Source of the DNA: Bacteroidota bacterium
GTDB lineage: Bacteria > Bacteroidota > Bacteroidia > NS11-12g > UBA955
Assembly: GCA_025354385.1 (NCBI GenBank)
Contig: JANXMZ010000055.1
Location: 72,350-114,919, forward strand
Direction of reading: 5' to 3'
DNA length: 42,570 bases
Below are positions 1-8,909 of the stretch, piece by piece. Both the position numbers and the translations under genes were made by a program. The notes beneath the pieces were generated by a model. It did no database searches and had not been told where the DNA came from. It saw only the letters and a program-made list of their open reading frames with translations. Each line of letters begins with the position of its first letter. The stretch's first letter is position 1.

Positions 1-726
1 CCTTATGTATTAATTGGAAAAGGTGTTGTTTATGACACAGGTGGATTGAGTTTGAAACCAACGCCAATGAGCATGGATTACATGAAATGTGATATGGCTG
101 GCAGTGCTGTAGTTGCAGGCACTTTATACGCGGTTGCAAAAGCAGAATTGCCGATTCACATAATTGGATTGGTGCCTGCTACGGATAATTGGATTGGCGA
201 AAACAGTTATGCTCCAGGTGATGTTATTACCATGTATAGTGGTGCTACTGTTGAAGTAATGAACACAGATGCTGAAGGAAGAATTGTATTGGCAGATGCG
301 CTGCATTACGCCAAAAAATTAAACCCAGAATTAGTTTGCGATTTTGCAACTTTAACTGGTGCTGCGGTTCGAGCCATTGGACCATACGCCTCTGCGGTAT
401 TGGGAAATGCAAGTGATGAAATTAAACAAGATATTTTTGACAGCAGTTATGCAGTTTTCGAAAGATTGGTTGAATTTCCACTTTGGGATGAATATGCCGA
501 TGAGTTGAAATCCGAAGTGGCAGATTTTACAAATTTAGGAAAAGGCGAAGGAGGACAAATTAGTGCAGCAAAATTCTTGGAGAAATTTACTGACTACCCT
601 TGGATGCACTTTGATATCGCTGGACCGGCTTTTAACCATGCAGTAGATGCGTACAAACCTAAAGGCGGAACGGGTGTTGGTGTGCGTTTAATGTTCGATT
701 TCTTTAGTAAAAAAGCAATTAAATAA
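1..726 (+). CDS. pepA: Leucyl aminopeptidase (M17), 5' truncated by window edge
   Basis: This is the C-terminal catalytic part of a cytosolic M17 leucyl aminopeptidase, which removes N-terminal residues from peptides using two metal ions. The reading frame is open from base 1, so the gene starts outside the window; the first codons already read through the family's GKGxxxDTGGLSLKP block. The visible signature NTDAEGR carries the Asp/Glu metal ligands and the catalytic Arg, and the Lys of GKG, the Asp after it, the Lys of SLKP and the Asp of KCDM match the other M17 ligand and catalytic positions. The stop lies 3 bases before the start of pdxA, so the two are probably co-transcribed. No frameshift is seen. 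Confidence 0.95.
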   Translation, partial: PYVLIGKGVVYDTGGLSLKPTPMSMDYMKCDMAGSAVVAGTLYAVAKAELPIHIIGLVPATDNWIGENSYAPGDVITMYSGATVEVMNTDAEGRIVLADALHYAKKLNPELVCDFATLTGAAVRAIGPYASAVLGNASDEIKQDIFDSSYAVFERLVEFPLWDEYADELKSEVADFTNLGKGEGGQISAAKFLEKFTDYPWMHFDIAGPAFNHAVDAYKPKGGTGVGVRLMFDFFSKKAIK

Positions 727-729
727 AAA

Positions 730-1791
730 ATGACAAAACCTATTATAGGTATTTCGCAAGGCGATCCAAATGGTGTGGGTCTTGAAGTAATTATAAAAAT
801 GCTGCAGCATGATGTAATTCTCAATTACTGTATTCCAGTTATTTATGGCAATCCTAAATCTTTTAGTTTTACCAAGAAGATGATGGGATTAGACAAACCA
901 AATTATACACTGATAAGAGATATCAATGAGGTGAAAGGCAATCAAATAAACTTTATTGTAACCAATAATGATGCTGTAGAAATACAATTTGGAACCCCTT
1001 CTGATGTGGCGGGGAAAGAAGCTTTGCTGGCAATAGACCGCCTTTTAATGGATGCGAAGAACAATAAATTGCATGCCATGGTGACTGCACCAGTAGATAA
1101 ATCGACAATTAAAGTAGAAGGTTTTACTGGACATACAGGATATATTACTAAAGCCCTGGGTATTGATAATTCTCTCATGATTTTGGCGAATGAAGATATA
1201 CGAGTAGGATTGGTAACGGAACATATGGCGGTGAGTAAAGTTGCTTCGGCAATATCTAAAGAAACTATTTTAACTAAACTTCGAATTGCGAACGCTAGTT
1301 TAAAGAAAGACTTTGGTATTGTTAAACCAAGAATTGCCTTACTGGGTCTGAATCCTCACAATGGTGACAATGGAACCATGGGTAACGAAGAAAAAGAATT
1401 TATAATACCGGCAGTTATTCAAGCCAACCAAGAAGATATTTTTTGTTTTGGACCTTATAGTGCAGATGGTTTTTTTGGCACTAAAAATTACACCAAATTT
1501 GATTTGGTATTGGCCATGTATCACGACCAAGGTTTAATCCCATTTAAGTCGATAGCATTTGATGATGGAATTAATTTTACAGCTGGCTTGCCTGTAATAA
1601 GAACGAGTCCCGACCATGGGACAGCCTATGATATTGCTGGCAAAAATATTGCATCAAGCGAAAGTTTTGGGAACGCCTTATTTGCAGCTATAAAAATTTA
1701 TCATCAACAGAATGAAAGTGATGCATTGAAGGAAAACCCATTGCAATATGGAGAATTGAAGCGCGAGCGTTTCAGATTGGAACAAGGTTAA
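730..1791 (+). CDS. pdxA: 4-hydroxythreonine-4-phosphate dehydrogenase PdxA
   Basis: PdxA oxidises 4-phosphohydroxy-L-threonine in the DXP-dependent branch of pyridoxal 5'-phosphate synthesis. The 353-residue length is normal for the family. It opens with the GDPNGVG block and contains GHTGYI, a His in the LVTEHM segment, HDQGLIPFK and the C-terminal SPDHGTAYDIAGK motif, which hold the metal-binding His residues and the substrate-binding site. The ATG follows the aminopeptidase stop by 3 bases and an aldehyde dehydrogenase follows 30 bases later, so the three look like one transcription unit. PdxA paralogues acting on other substrates exist, but the motifs fit PdxA well. Confidence 0.93.
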   Translation: MTKPIIGISQGDPNGVGLEVIIKMLQHDVILNYCIPVIYGNPKSFSFTKKMMGLDKPNYTLIRDINEVKGNQINFIVTNNDAVEIQFGTPSDVAGKEALLAIDRLLMDAKNNKLHAMVTAPVDKSTIKVEGFTGHTGYITKALGIDNSLMILANEDIRVGLVTEHMAVSKVASAISKETILTKLRIANASLKKDFGIVKPRIALLGLNPHNGDNGTMGNEEKEFIIPAVIQANQEDIFCFGPYSADGFFGTKNYTKFDLVLAMYHDQGLIPFKSIAFDDGINFTAGLPVIRTSPDHGTAYDIAGKNIASSESFGNALFAAIKIYHQQNESDALKENPLQYGELKRERFRLEQG

Positions 1792-1821
1792 TATAGTAAG
1801 AAGTAAGAATAGTTTACAAAG

Positions 1822-3261
1822 ATGATAAAGATTCAAAATTTTATAGATGGCGTTTACAAAGATGCGGTTGAAAATAATTGGCTCGACAATTACAATCCTG
1901 CAAATGGAACTGTATATAGTATGATTGCTGATAGTGATGATAAGGATGTTGAATTGGCTTATCAAGCAGCCAATAAAGCATACCCTAACTGGAAAGTATC
2001 TCATTTGGAAGATCGTTTTAAAATATTGAATCGCATTGCCGAATTAATTGATTTGAATAATGATGCCTTGGCAGAAGCCGAGAGTATTGACCAAGGAAAA
2101 CCAAAATGGTTAGCAAAAAATGAAATTAAAAGAGCGGCCCAAAACTTTCGTTTTTTTGCAACTGCAGCCATGCAATTTTCTAATGAAAGCCATCACAACG
2201 AAGGATTCTCAATTAATTACACGTTACGACAATCCATTGGTGTTGTTGGTTGTATTAGTCCATGGAATTTGCCATTATACTTGTTTACTTGGAAGATAGC
2301 ACCGGCATTGGCAACTGGAAATTGCGTAGTAGCCAAACCGAGCGAAATTACCCCAATGACGGCCTTTTTATTGGGTAAAATTTGTAATGAAGCAGGATTA
2401 CCAACTGGTGTTTTAAATATTGTGCATGGATTGGGCCCAAAAGTGGGCAATGCCTTGGTTTCTCATCCTAAAATTAAAGCTATTTCTTTCACTGGTGGCA
2501 CTGCTACAGGCAAACACATTGCGAGTATTGCAGCCCCAATGTTTAAAAAGCTTAGTTTAGAACTGGGTGGTAAAAACCCTAATATTATTTTCGCCAGTTG
2601 CGATTTGCAGAAAGCTGTTAAAACTTCTGTTGAATCCTCTTTCTTGAATCAAGGTGAAATTTGTTTATGTGGTTCGCGCATTCTGATTGAAAAATCAATA
2701 TATAATCAGTTTAAAATCGCGTTTATTGAGGAAGTTAAGAAATTAAAAATAGGTAATCCTTTAAACGATGAAAACAGAATGGGTGCTATCGTTAGTAAAA
2801 TGCACTTCGATAAAGTACTTTCTTATATTGAATTGGCTAAACAAGAAGGTGGTGAAATTTTGTTAGGTGGTGAAAGTATTAAAGGCAATGGTGACAATGC
2901 CAATGGTTGGTTTATACAACCAACTATTATTGAAAATTTAAGCCATGAATGTAGAACCAATCAGGAAGAAATATTTGGACCTGTGGTAACATTAACGCCA
3001 TTCGATACTGAAGATGAAGCAGTGATGATTTCAAATAGTACGCCTTATGGTTTGGCTTGTAGTCTCTGGACAAATGATTTAACCCAAGCACATCGAGTGG
3101 CAGAGCGGTTAGAAAGCGGTATTATTTGGATCAATTGTTGGTTGGTGCGCGACTTAAGAACCCCGTTTGGAGGTGTTAAACAAAGTGGTGTTGGCAGAGA
3201 AGGTGGCTGGGAAGCCATGCGTTTCTTTACCGAAGCTAAAAATGTTTGCGTGAAACTATAA
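1822..3261 (+). CDS. NAD(P)-dependent aldehyde dehydrogenase, ALDH8/aminomuconate-semialdehyde type
   Basis: A 479-residue aldehyde dehydrogenase. The general-base Glu is at about residue 247 (LELGGKNP) and the catalytic Cys at about 281 (GEICLCGSR). The C-terminal block NCWLVRDLRTPFGGVKQSG is characteristic of the ALDH8 / 2-aminomuconate and 2-hydroxymuconate semialdehyde dehydrogenase branch, which acts late in kynurenine or aromatic meta-cleavage degradation. That assignment rests on memory of the family motif. No other kynurenine or catechol gene is in the window; the neighbours are pepA and pdxA upstream, so the substrate stays open. Its stop is only 2 bases from the converging gatB stop, leaving no room for a separate terminator. 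Confidence 0.85.
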   Translation: MIKIQNFIDGVYKDAVENNWLDNYNPANGTVYSMIADSDDKDVELAYQAANKAYPNWKVSHLEDRFKILNRIAELIDLNNDALAEAESIDQGKPKWLAKNEIKRAAQNFRFFATAAMQFSNESHHNEGFSINYTLRQSIGVVGCISPWNLPLYLFTWKIAPALATGNCVVAKPSEITPMTAFLLGKICNEAGLPTGVLNIVHGLGPKVGNALVSHPKIKAISFTGGTATGKHIASIAAPMFKKLSLELGGKNPNIIFASCDLQKAVKTSVESSFLNQGEICLCGSRILIEKSIYNQFKIAFIEEVKKLKIGNPLNDENRMGAIVSKMHFDKVLSYIELAKQEGGEILLGGESIKGNGDNANGWFIQPTIIENLSHECRTNQEEIFGPVVTLTPFDTEDEAVMISNSTPYGLACSLWTNDLTQAHRVAERLESGIIWINCWLVRDLRTPFGGVKQSGVGREGGWEAMRFFTEAKNVCVKL

Positions 3262-3263
3262 AC

Positions 3264-4700
3264 TTATTCTAAGGCTTTTATCATTTCTGAATTTACCATT
3301 TTAGGATCTGCTTTTCCTTTACTAGCTTTCATAACCTCTCCAACAAAAAGACCTAATAACCCCTTTTTACCTTCCTTATATTCTGTAACCTTCTCAGGAT
3401 ATTTAGACAATACATCTTGTATTAACTGACCGATAAAATTTGTATCATTGGATTGAATGACATTTAATGCTTCTGAAATTTGTAAAGCCGATTTATCAAT
3501 AGATTTTAACATTTCCGGAAACACCAATTGCGCTGCTGCAGTATTACTTAATTGTCCTTTGTCTATTAATTGAATAATATCTGCAATGGCAGAAGGATTC
3601 AATTTAAAATTAATAATATCAGTTGCTGTCTCATTTAAATGAGATTTGATAGCACCTAAAGTCCAGTTAGCTGCCGCTTTGTAATTTTGTGAATGTTTTG
3701 TGATACTGATATAAAACTCTGCAAGGTATTTATCATCTGTAATTGTTAAAGCATCGTAATCAGATAAGCCAAATTCATTTTTCAATTGCAAATATAAATG
3801 CTCTGGCAAGGCAGGCATAACTTCTTTAACTTTCTGAATGTATTCCTCCGAAACAACGAATGGAGGTAAATCTGGCTCTGGAAAATATCGATAATCATTG
3901 GCCGCTTCCTTACTCCTTAAGCTAAAGGTATTTCCCTTTAAAGCATTGAATCCTCTGGTTTCAGAGTAGAACACCTCCCCTTTTTCAGTCATTTCTGTTT
4001 GACGAATTACTTCACTTTCAATGGCGCGTTTTACATTGCTAATGGAATTCATATTTTTAATCTCCACTTTGGTGCCAAATTCAGTTGAACCTATAGGACG
4101 AATAGAGACATTCGCATCGCAACGCATAGAACCTTCTTCCATATTACCATCGCAAATTCCTAGGTAACGCACTAACTTTCTTATTTCACTGACATATTGA
4201 TAAGCCTCTTCAGCACTGCGCAATTCCGGTTCACTCACTAACTCTACCAAAGGCACGCCAGCTCTGTTATAATCTACTAGTGTATCTGCCAAATCCTGAT
4301 CGTGCATACTTTTACCGCTATCTTCTTCCATATGAATTCGGGTAATGTTAATTTTTTTTTCGGAACCATCGCTCAATTTTACTTTCACAAATCCACCTCT
4401 ACAAATAGGTGTTTTATCTTGGGTAATTTGATACCCTTTGGGCAAATCTGCATAAAAATAATTTTTTCGATCGAATTGATTAAATCTGGTGATTTCACAA
4501 TTCAAGGCAAGTCCTAATGTAACGGCTTTTTCTATAACCATTTTATTGTGCTTAGGCAAAGTACCAGGATGGGCTAAGGTAATAGCACTCACATGGGTAT
4601 TGGGCAAGCCTCCATACTCGGCACTATCACTGCTATAGGCTTTGCTATTGGTTAATAATTGAATGTGAATTTCTAATCCTATGACGGCTTCGTATGGCAT
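3264..4700 (-). CDS. gatB: Aspartyl/glutamyl-tRNA(Asn/Gln) amidotransferase subunit B
   Basis: GatB is the kinase/amidotransfer subunit of GatCAB, which converts Glu-tRNA(Gln) or Asp-tRNA(Asn) to the amidated form. The start chosen is the ATG at 4700, giving 478 residues beginning MPYEAVIGLEIHIQL, exactly the conserved GatB N-terminus. A longer open frame to 4823 would add 41 unrelated residues, and a -7 promoter box lies at 4713-4720, just before the chosen start. Other family blocks visible are AHPGTLP, FYADLPKGYQITQ, DYNRAGVPLVE and EIKNMNS, followed by the helical and YqeY-like tail. gatA and gatC are not in the window. Confidence 0.96.
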   Translation of the reverse strand: MPYEAVIGLEIHIQLLTNSKAYSSDSAEYGGLPNTHVSAITLAHPGTLPKHNKMVIEKAVTLGLALNCEITRFNQFDRKNYFYADLPKGYQITQDKTPICRGGFVKVKLSDGSEKKINITRIHMEEDSGKSMHDQDLADTLVDYNRAGVPLVELVSEPELRSAEEAYQYVSEIRKLVRYLGICDGNMEEGSMRCDANVSIRPIGSTEFGTKVEIKNMNSISNVKRAIESEVIRQTEMTEKGEVFYSETRGFNALKGNTFSLRSKEAANDYRYFPEPDLPPFVVSEEYIQKVKEVMPALPEHLYLQLKNEFGLSDYDALTITDDKYLAEFYISITKHSQNYKAAANWTLGAIKSHLNETATDIINFKLNPSAIADIIQLIDKGQLSNTAAAQLVFPEMLKSIDKSALQISEALNVIQSNDTNFIGQLIQDVLSKYPEKVTEYKEGKKGLLGLFVGEVMKASKGKADPKMVNSEMIKALE

Positions 4701-4712
4701 AATTATGAAGTG

Positions 4713-4720
4713 CAAAAATA
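4713..4720 (-). promoter_or_regulatory. Bacteroidota -7 box upstream of gatB
   Basis: On the minus strand this reads TATTTTTG, a match to the TAnnTTTG -7 consensus of Bacteroidota housekeeping promoters. It lies 12 bases before the gatB ATG. No good -33 TTTG was seen at the usual distance, so it rests on the box alone. Confidence 0.5.
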
Positions 4721-4822
4721 GGACAATTTCAGAAGTATTATGGCGAATAAAATGACCAACAGTCACAAATAATTTTGAAATACCTTTAGAATTCTTCCGT
4801 TTTTTATAACTTCGTAGCGACA

Positions 4823-5299
4823 ATGGTCAAAAAAATTATTATTTTCTCTGTTATACTCATTGGTGCTTTTATAGCGTGGCGAGTATACAATCCTTTTAAA
4901 GAACCTACCTTTGTTGCCATCAATGCTTTTGCAATTGAGAAAATGGAAGGCCAAGTGGCCAATGTAAAAGCCACTGCAGTATTTAATAACCCTAACGATC
5001 TTGATGCAACATTACTTAATACAGAACTTAAAGTTTATTCCAATGGTGCTTTTGTTGGCAATATTTCGCAAACAGCCATTACCCCTATTATGGCTAAATG
5101 CAATTTTGAGTTGCCATTGTATTTTAAAATCGACCTACTAAAACTTGGATACAGTCAAAGTATTGGTGGATTATTAGAAAATGCTTTGAATAAAGAAAAA
5201 GCATTTCCTGTAAGGTTTGAAGGTTATTGTAGAATAAAGACTTTAGGCGCTGTTCATAAAATACCTATAGAATTTGCCGACGAAATAAAATTTCAATAA
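4823..5299 (+). CDS. LEA2-like (WHy-type) membrane-anchored protein
   Basis: A 158-residue protein with one N-terminal hydrophobic segment (residues about 4-20) that would act as a signal anchor or uncleaved signal peptide. It is followed by a beta-rich domain with the pattern of the LEA type 2 / WHy family: VKATAVFNNPNDLDATLLNTELKV, then a GNISQT strand and a PLYFKIDLL strand. In Bacteroidota such proteins are exported and of unknown function; a stress or envelope role is only inferred. It is transcribed divergently from gatB with about 120 bases between. A near-match to the -7 box (TAACTTCG, 4807-4814) precedes the ATG. Confidence 0.7.
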   Translation: MVKKIIIFSVILIGAFIAWRVYNPFKEPTFVAINAFAIEKMEGQVANVKATAVFNNPNDLDATLLNTELKVYSNGAFVGNISQTAITPIMAKCNFELPLYFKIDLLKLGYSQSIGGLLENALNKEKAFPVRFEGYCRIKTLGAVHKIPIEFADEIKFQ

Positions 5300-5343
5300 T
5301 TGTTTTTCTAAAATTCTTATCCATTTATTTCAGGTGTTTTTTG

Positions 5344-5351
5344 TAAGTTTG
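5344..5351 (+). promoter_or_regulatory. -7 box upstream of the M3 oligoendopeptidase
   Basis: TAAGTTTG matches TAnnTTTG and lies 16 bases before the ATG at 5368. The same octamer recurs at 29872 and 36300, again shortly before a gene. The -33 region is degenerate. Confidence 0.5.
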
Positions 5352-5367
5352 AATTCTTGTTATTTAA

Positions 5368-7071
5368 ATGAAAATTAGAACCTTTTTACCACAGGATTTT
5401 ACTATCCAAACATGGAGTGAACTACAACCCTATTATGACACTTTGGTTGCCAAAGAAATAAGCACCAAAACTAATTTCGAAGAATTTCTAGCACAGCTAA
5501 GCGAATTGGAAAGTGTTGTGAGCGAAGACTTAGCATGGAAATACATCAAAATGACTTGCGATACAACCAACAAGAAATTAGAAGAAAGTTATATCGATTT
5601 TGTTACCAATATTCAACCGAATATTGCTCCTTATGACGATCAACTCAATCATAAAATAGCCAATTCAGAATTTACTTTTGAATTAGGTGAAGACCATGCC
5701 TATTTTATATATTTCAGATCAATTAACAACGCTATTAAATTGTATAGAGAAGAAAACATTTCTATCCAGGCTGAGTTGCAAACCTTAGCTCAAAAGTACG
5801 GAAGTATTACTGGTAGCCTTTCTGTGACGATAGATGGCAAAGAACTTACACTTCAGCAAGCATCTAACCAATTAAAAGAAACCGATAGAAACAAACGTAA
5901 GTTAGCGTATGAAATTATCAATGAAAAACGTTTTACAGTTAGAGAAGAATTGAATGATTTGTTTAATCAGCTGATAGAAAAACGGCATTTAGTAGCCACC
6001 AATACTGGCTACCCAAATTTCAGAGATTATATGCACCAAGCCATGGGTCGATTTGATTATAGTGTACAGGATTGTTACGATTTCCATGATGCCATTGCTC
6101 AGAAAGTGGTACCATTGTGCAAGTCGCTTGACATATCGCGCAAGGCTTCAATGAAACTCGATGCTTTGAGACCTTATGACATGTCGGTAGATCCAGAAAA
6201 CAAAGCACCTTTAAAACCATTTACAGATGGTAAAGATTTATTGGAAAAAAGTATACAGTGTTTGCATACTGTTGAACCGCAATTTGCAGAGAATTTAAAA
6301 ATAATGGCCGAAAAAGGTTTCTTAGATTTAGAGAGTAGATTGGGTAAAGCACCAGGTGGTTATAATTATCCATTGGCTGAAAGTGGTATACCATTTATTT
6401 TCATGAATGCTGCTGGTAGTTTGCGCGATGTAGAAACCATGGTGCACGAATCTGGTCATGCTATGCACTCATTTCTTAGTGAATCTTTGAAATTAAATGC
6501 ATTTAAAAATGCGCCAATGGAAGTGGCCGAGGTAGCGAGTATGGCTATGGAATTAATTAGTATGGAAGGTTGGGATGCCTATTTAAAAAATCCAGAAGAT
6601 TTAAAACGCGCCAAGATTGAACAATTAGAAGGTGTTATTTCTACTTTACCATGGATTGCTACAATTGATGCTTACCAACATTGGTTATATACAAACCCAA
6701 AGCATACCAACGAAGAACGCACTGCAGCTTGGATTGATATTGCAAAACGATTTGATACTGGTGTGGCTGACATGACGGGGTATGAAAACTTTTATGCTAA
6801 CAGTTGGCAAAAGCAATTGCATTTATTCGAAGTGCCCTTTTATTATATAGAATATGGTTTCGCGCAATTGGGTGCTATTGCTATTTGGCGCAATGTTTTA
6901 AAAAATAAAAAAGAGGGATTAGATGCTTATAAAAACATGTTGAGTTTGGGTTACACCAAAACCATTCCTGAGCTTTATAAAGCTGGTAAAATTGAATTCA
7001 ATTTCACACCTGAATATGTTGGCGAATTATTTGATTTTGTATGGACTGAGTTAGAGCAATTAAAAGCTTAA
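5368..7071 (+). CDS. M3 family oligoendopeptidase (PepF-like)
   Basis: A 567-residue cytosolic zinc peptidase of family M3B that cleaves short peptides. The HExxH zinc site is HESGH at residues 360-364 within the segment VETMVHESGHAMHSF. The third ligand Glu is most likely E388 in the following MEVAEVASMAMEL segment. The mostly helical N-terminal half and the C-terminal GYENFYANSW and LFEVPFYYIEYGFAQLGA blocks are typical of M3B oligoendopeptidases. No signal peptide is present. It converges on the DUF2306 gene with a 24-base gap. Specific substrates cannot be told from sequence. Confidence 0.92.
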   Translation: MKIRTFLPQDFTIQTWSELQPYYDTLVAKEISTKTNFEEFLAQLSELESVVSEDLAWKYIKMTCDTTNKKLEESYIDFVTNIQPNIAPYDDQLNHKIANSEFTFELGEDHAYFIYFRSINNAIKLYREENISIQAELQTLAQKYGSITGSLSVTIDGKELTLQQASNQLKETDRNKRKLAYEIINEKRFTVREELNDLFNQLIEKRHLVATNTGYPNFRDYMHQAMGRFDYSVQDCYDFHDAIAQKVVPLCKSLDISRKASMKLDALRPYDMSVDPENKAPLKPFTDGKDLLEKSIQCLHTVEPQFAENLKIMAEKGFLDLESRLGKAPGGYNYPLAESGIPFIFMNAAGSLRDVETMVHESGHAMHSFLSESLKLNAFKNAPMEVAEVASMAMELISMEGWDAYLKNPEDLKRAKIEQLEGVISTLPWIATIDAYQHWLYTNPKHTNEERTAAWIDIAKRFDTGVADMTGYENFYANSWQKQLHLFEVPFYYIEYGFAQLGAIAIWRNVLKNKKEGLDAYKNMLSLGYTKTIPELYKAGKIEFNFTPEYVGELFDFVWTELEQLKA

Positions 7072-7095
7072 TAAGTTTTATTTCTTGATGATACC

Positions 7096-7755
7096 CTAGG
7101 ATTTATTTAGTAAACTTAGTTGACTAATTATGATTAACTCAGCTATTGCTAAATTTACCAACCAACCTGCCCAAGCCACAATGTAATAGGTATCCATTGG
7201 AGGTAATTTGAAAATAATTACTATTAGCCATTTGAATAAACGCAAACTGATAGCTGACAAGGTGAGCGCATAACTTCGCATCATAAAATTTTTGTGCTTT
7301 TGGATATTCCCATTTCTAATATGTTTGTAGGCCAAATAGGTGAACCATATCCATAGAATGGCCAATAGACAAAAGGAAATTTGAGTGAACCATCCACCAT
7401 TGGCATAGTATCCCATGATGAGTCCGGAAGGACCTGCAAATACTAGTACCAATGCTATGTATACTTTACCAGCGGTTCGGTGAAATTTCACAAACTTGGT
7501 TCTTATCCAATTTGAAAATTGAAAAAGACCAATTATTAGAACAAAAATACTCGTATAAACGTGCGTAAAAAAAGCAATTTGATAATGAATGTGCCTTATT
7601 TCATTTTGCTTTATTTGCAAAAATGCCACCTTAAAATTGATTGGTATATATTGAATTGTGATGAGCCACATCAAATAGGTGAAGTAAGCTATAAAGAGAA
7701 AGAAAAAGACTTTCCCAAGTTGTTTATAATTGAAATTATAATTGAGAATTCTCAT
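7096..7755 (-). CDS. DUF2306 family integral membrane protein
   Basis: A 219-residue protein with about six hydrophobic helices. The core FHRTAGKVYIALVLVF, GPSGLIMGYYANGGW, HKNFMMRSYALTLSAISLRL matches the DUF2306 pattern (an HR-x-GR/K-Y motif, a small-residue PSGL turn and a His followed by MMRSYALT). The conserved His residues resemble those of cytochrome b561-type or ferric-reductase-like membrane proteins, but no biochemical role is established. Its ATG overlaps the stop of the YARHG lipoprotein gene by one base (TAATG), so the two are translationally coupled. Confidence 0.75.
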   Translation of the reverse strand: MRILNYNFNYKQLGKVFFFLFIAYFTYLMWLITIQYIPINFKVAFLQIKQNEIRHIHYQIAFFTHVYTSIFVLIIGLFQFSNWIRTKFVKFHRTAGKVYIALVLVFAGPSGLIMGYYANGGWFTQISFCLLAILWIWFTYLAYKHIRNGNIQKHKNFMMRSYALTLSAISLRLFKWLIVIIFKLPPMDTYYIVAWAGWLVNLAIAELIIISQLSLLNKS

Positions 7756-8654
7756 TAATAACGCCCAAAATGATCATAGTATTCTTCGGCATTTTTTTCG
7801 AATGCCATTAACAATTCAATGTTGTGTCTTTCTGTTGCAGATAATTCATCGGTAATATCAGAATTCACTGGGATGTACCAATCTTGGGCATCAAAAAACC
7901 GTCTGAGTGCTTTGTTTTTAAATGCATAACCATGTCTTGCATAAATGGCATTGCGAACAATTAACAAATCGCCTTTCTTTAAATTAGCCACATCTGGTTC
8001 GTTTAAAAAAGTATTAGAAGCGTTGATTTCATAAATTTTCTGAGTCGAGGTAGCATAATAAGGTATTTCAAAAGAATCATCCTCTTCAACAATCATTTCT
8101 TGTTTTGTTTTTTTATAATCTACGTATTCCGCTTCTTCTAAAGCAACGGTAGAATCGTATTTAAATAGTCGCCGTTTTAATTCATATTTCCTGCGAATAG
8201 AATCTTTTTTATCAAAAGCAGTCCATGTACCCCAGAGCATGGTATCGTTCATTTGAAACTTAAAAATCCCATCGTTTGGATGGTCACCCGGTTCGCGTGC
8301 TTCTACAAAATAACGACCGCTATCTCTTTTAATGCTGCCTAAAAAAACGCGGTAGTTGCCTGATACCACACTGTGTCCCTCAATACGTTCGCCAACAATT
8401 TTATCGATAGAAATATTGATTTTTTTATTGTACTCAAATTCATCGTCCTCGTATATGGGGTATTCTTCGTCTTGAAAATCCATTTCAAATTTACCGACCC
8501 AAAAACCATAGAGTTTGTTGCCATCTTCTAATGCCAGCTCACCATCCGTTACCATGGTTGATTCATCCATCATAACATTTGCATTCTCATTTTTAATGCT
8601 GGTGCATTGCGAGAACAATAGAATGAGGCTGAAAGAAAAAATTGATTTAAACAT
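7755..8654 (-). CDS. Lipoprotein with C-terminal YARHG domain
   Basis: A 299-residue exported protein. The N-terminus has a hydrophobic stretch followed by LLFSQC, a loose lipobox with Cys17, so it is probably a lipoprotein. The middle part is beta-rich and acidic and is not recognised. The C-terminus (about residues 222-285) holds the YARHG signature: VRNAIYARHGYAFKN, then RRFFDAQDWYIP and LSATERHNIELL. YARHG is an extracellular or periplasmic domain of unknown function, possibly binding peptidoglycan or another envelope component. The gene is coupled to the DUF2306 membrane protein downstream and has its own -7 box at 8675-8682. Confidence 0.75.
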   Translation of the reverse strand: MFKSIFSFSLILLFSQCTSIKNENANVMMDESTMVTDGELALEDGNKLYGFWVGKFEMDFQDEEYPIYEDDEFEYNKKINISIDKIVGERIEGHSVVSGNYRVFLGSIKRDSGRYFVEAREPGDHPNDGIFKFQMNDTMLWGTWTAFDKKDSIRRKYELKRRLFKYDSTVALEEAEYVDYKKTKQEMIVEEDDSFEIPYYATSTQKIYEINASNTFLNEPDVANLKKGDLLIVRNAIYARHGYAFKNKALRRFFDAQDWYIPVNSDITDELSATERHNIELLMAFEKNAEEYYDHFGRY

Positions 8655-8674
8655 TTTTCGATTATTTTATATTA

Positions 8675-8682
8675 CAAACTTA
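8675..8682 (-). promoter_or_regulatory. -7 box upstream of the YARHG lipoprotein
   Basis: On the minus strand this reads TAAGTTTG (TAnnTTTG), 20 bases before the ATG at 8654. A TTG lies 14 bases further upstream, shorter than the usual spacing. Confidence 0.45.
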
Positions 8683-8699
8683 AGGATTTATAATATCAA

Positions 8700-8909
8700 T
8701 TATTCGTTTGACAACCATTCAAAACGGGGCACTTGTTTACCTTCCATTTCAATACTTTCATTGAACATAGTCAATGGGCGAACCCAAAGACCCATTTCAC
8801 CATATAACTGTTGGTAAACCACAAGATCCTCCATTGTTTCAGAGTGTTTGGCGGTGCCAATAACTTTATAGCGATTGCCTTTGTAATGTTTATAGATGCC
8901 TGTTTTCAT
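8700..8909 (-). CDS. DUF1653 domain protein
   Basis: A 69-residue protein spanning nearly exactly one DUF1653 domain: TGIYKHYKGNRYKVIG, then HSETMEDLVVYQ, GLWVRPLTMF and a final PRFEWL. The start is placed at the ATG at 8909 (MKTGIYKHYKG), the usual family N-terminus. A 12-codon upstream extension would run through a hairpin and U-tract that look like the DinB gene's terminator. Function is unknown; the fold is small and beta-rich. No promoter box was found in front of it, so it may rely on readthrough from the gene upstream. Confidence 0.75.
   Translation of the reverse strand: MKTGIYKHYKGNRYKVIGTAKHSETMEDLVVYQQLYGEMGLWVRPLTMFNESIEMEGKQVPRFEWLSNE

Noticed and set aside
4350..4361. Run of nine T (A on the coding strand) in gatB
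   Set aside because: It encodes the normal KK of the EKKIN segment and A/T runs are common here, so it is weaker than the C8 tract as a slippage candidate.
4701..4823. Extended N-terminus for gatB from an upstream start at 4823
   Set aside because: It adds 41 residues unlike any GatB, and the conserved N-terminus begins at the ATG at 4700; a promoter box lies inside the extension.
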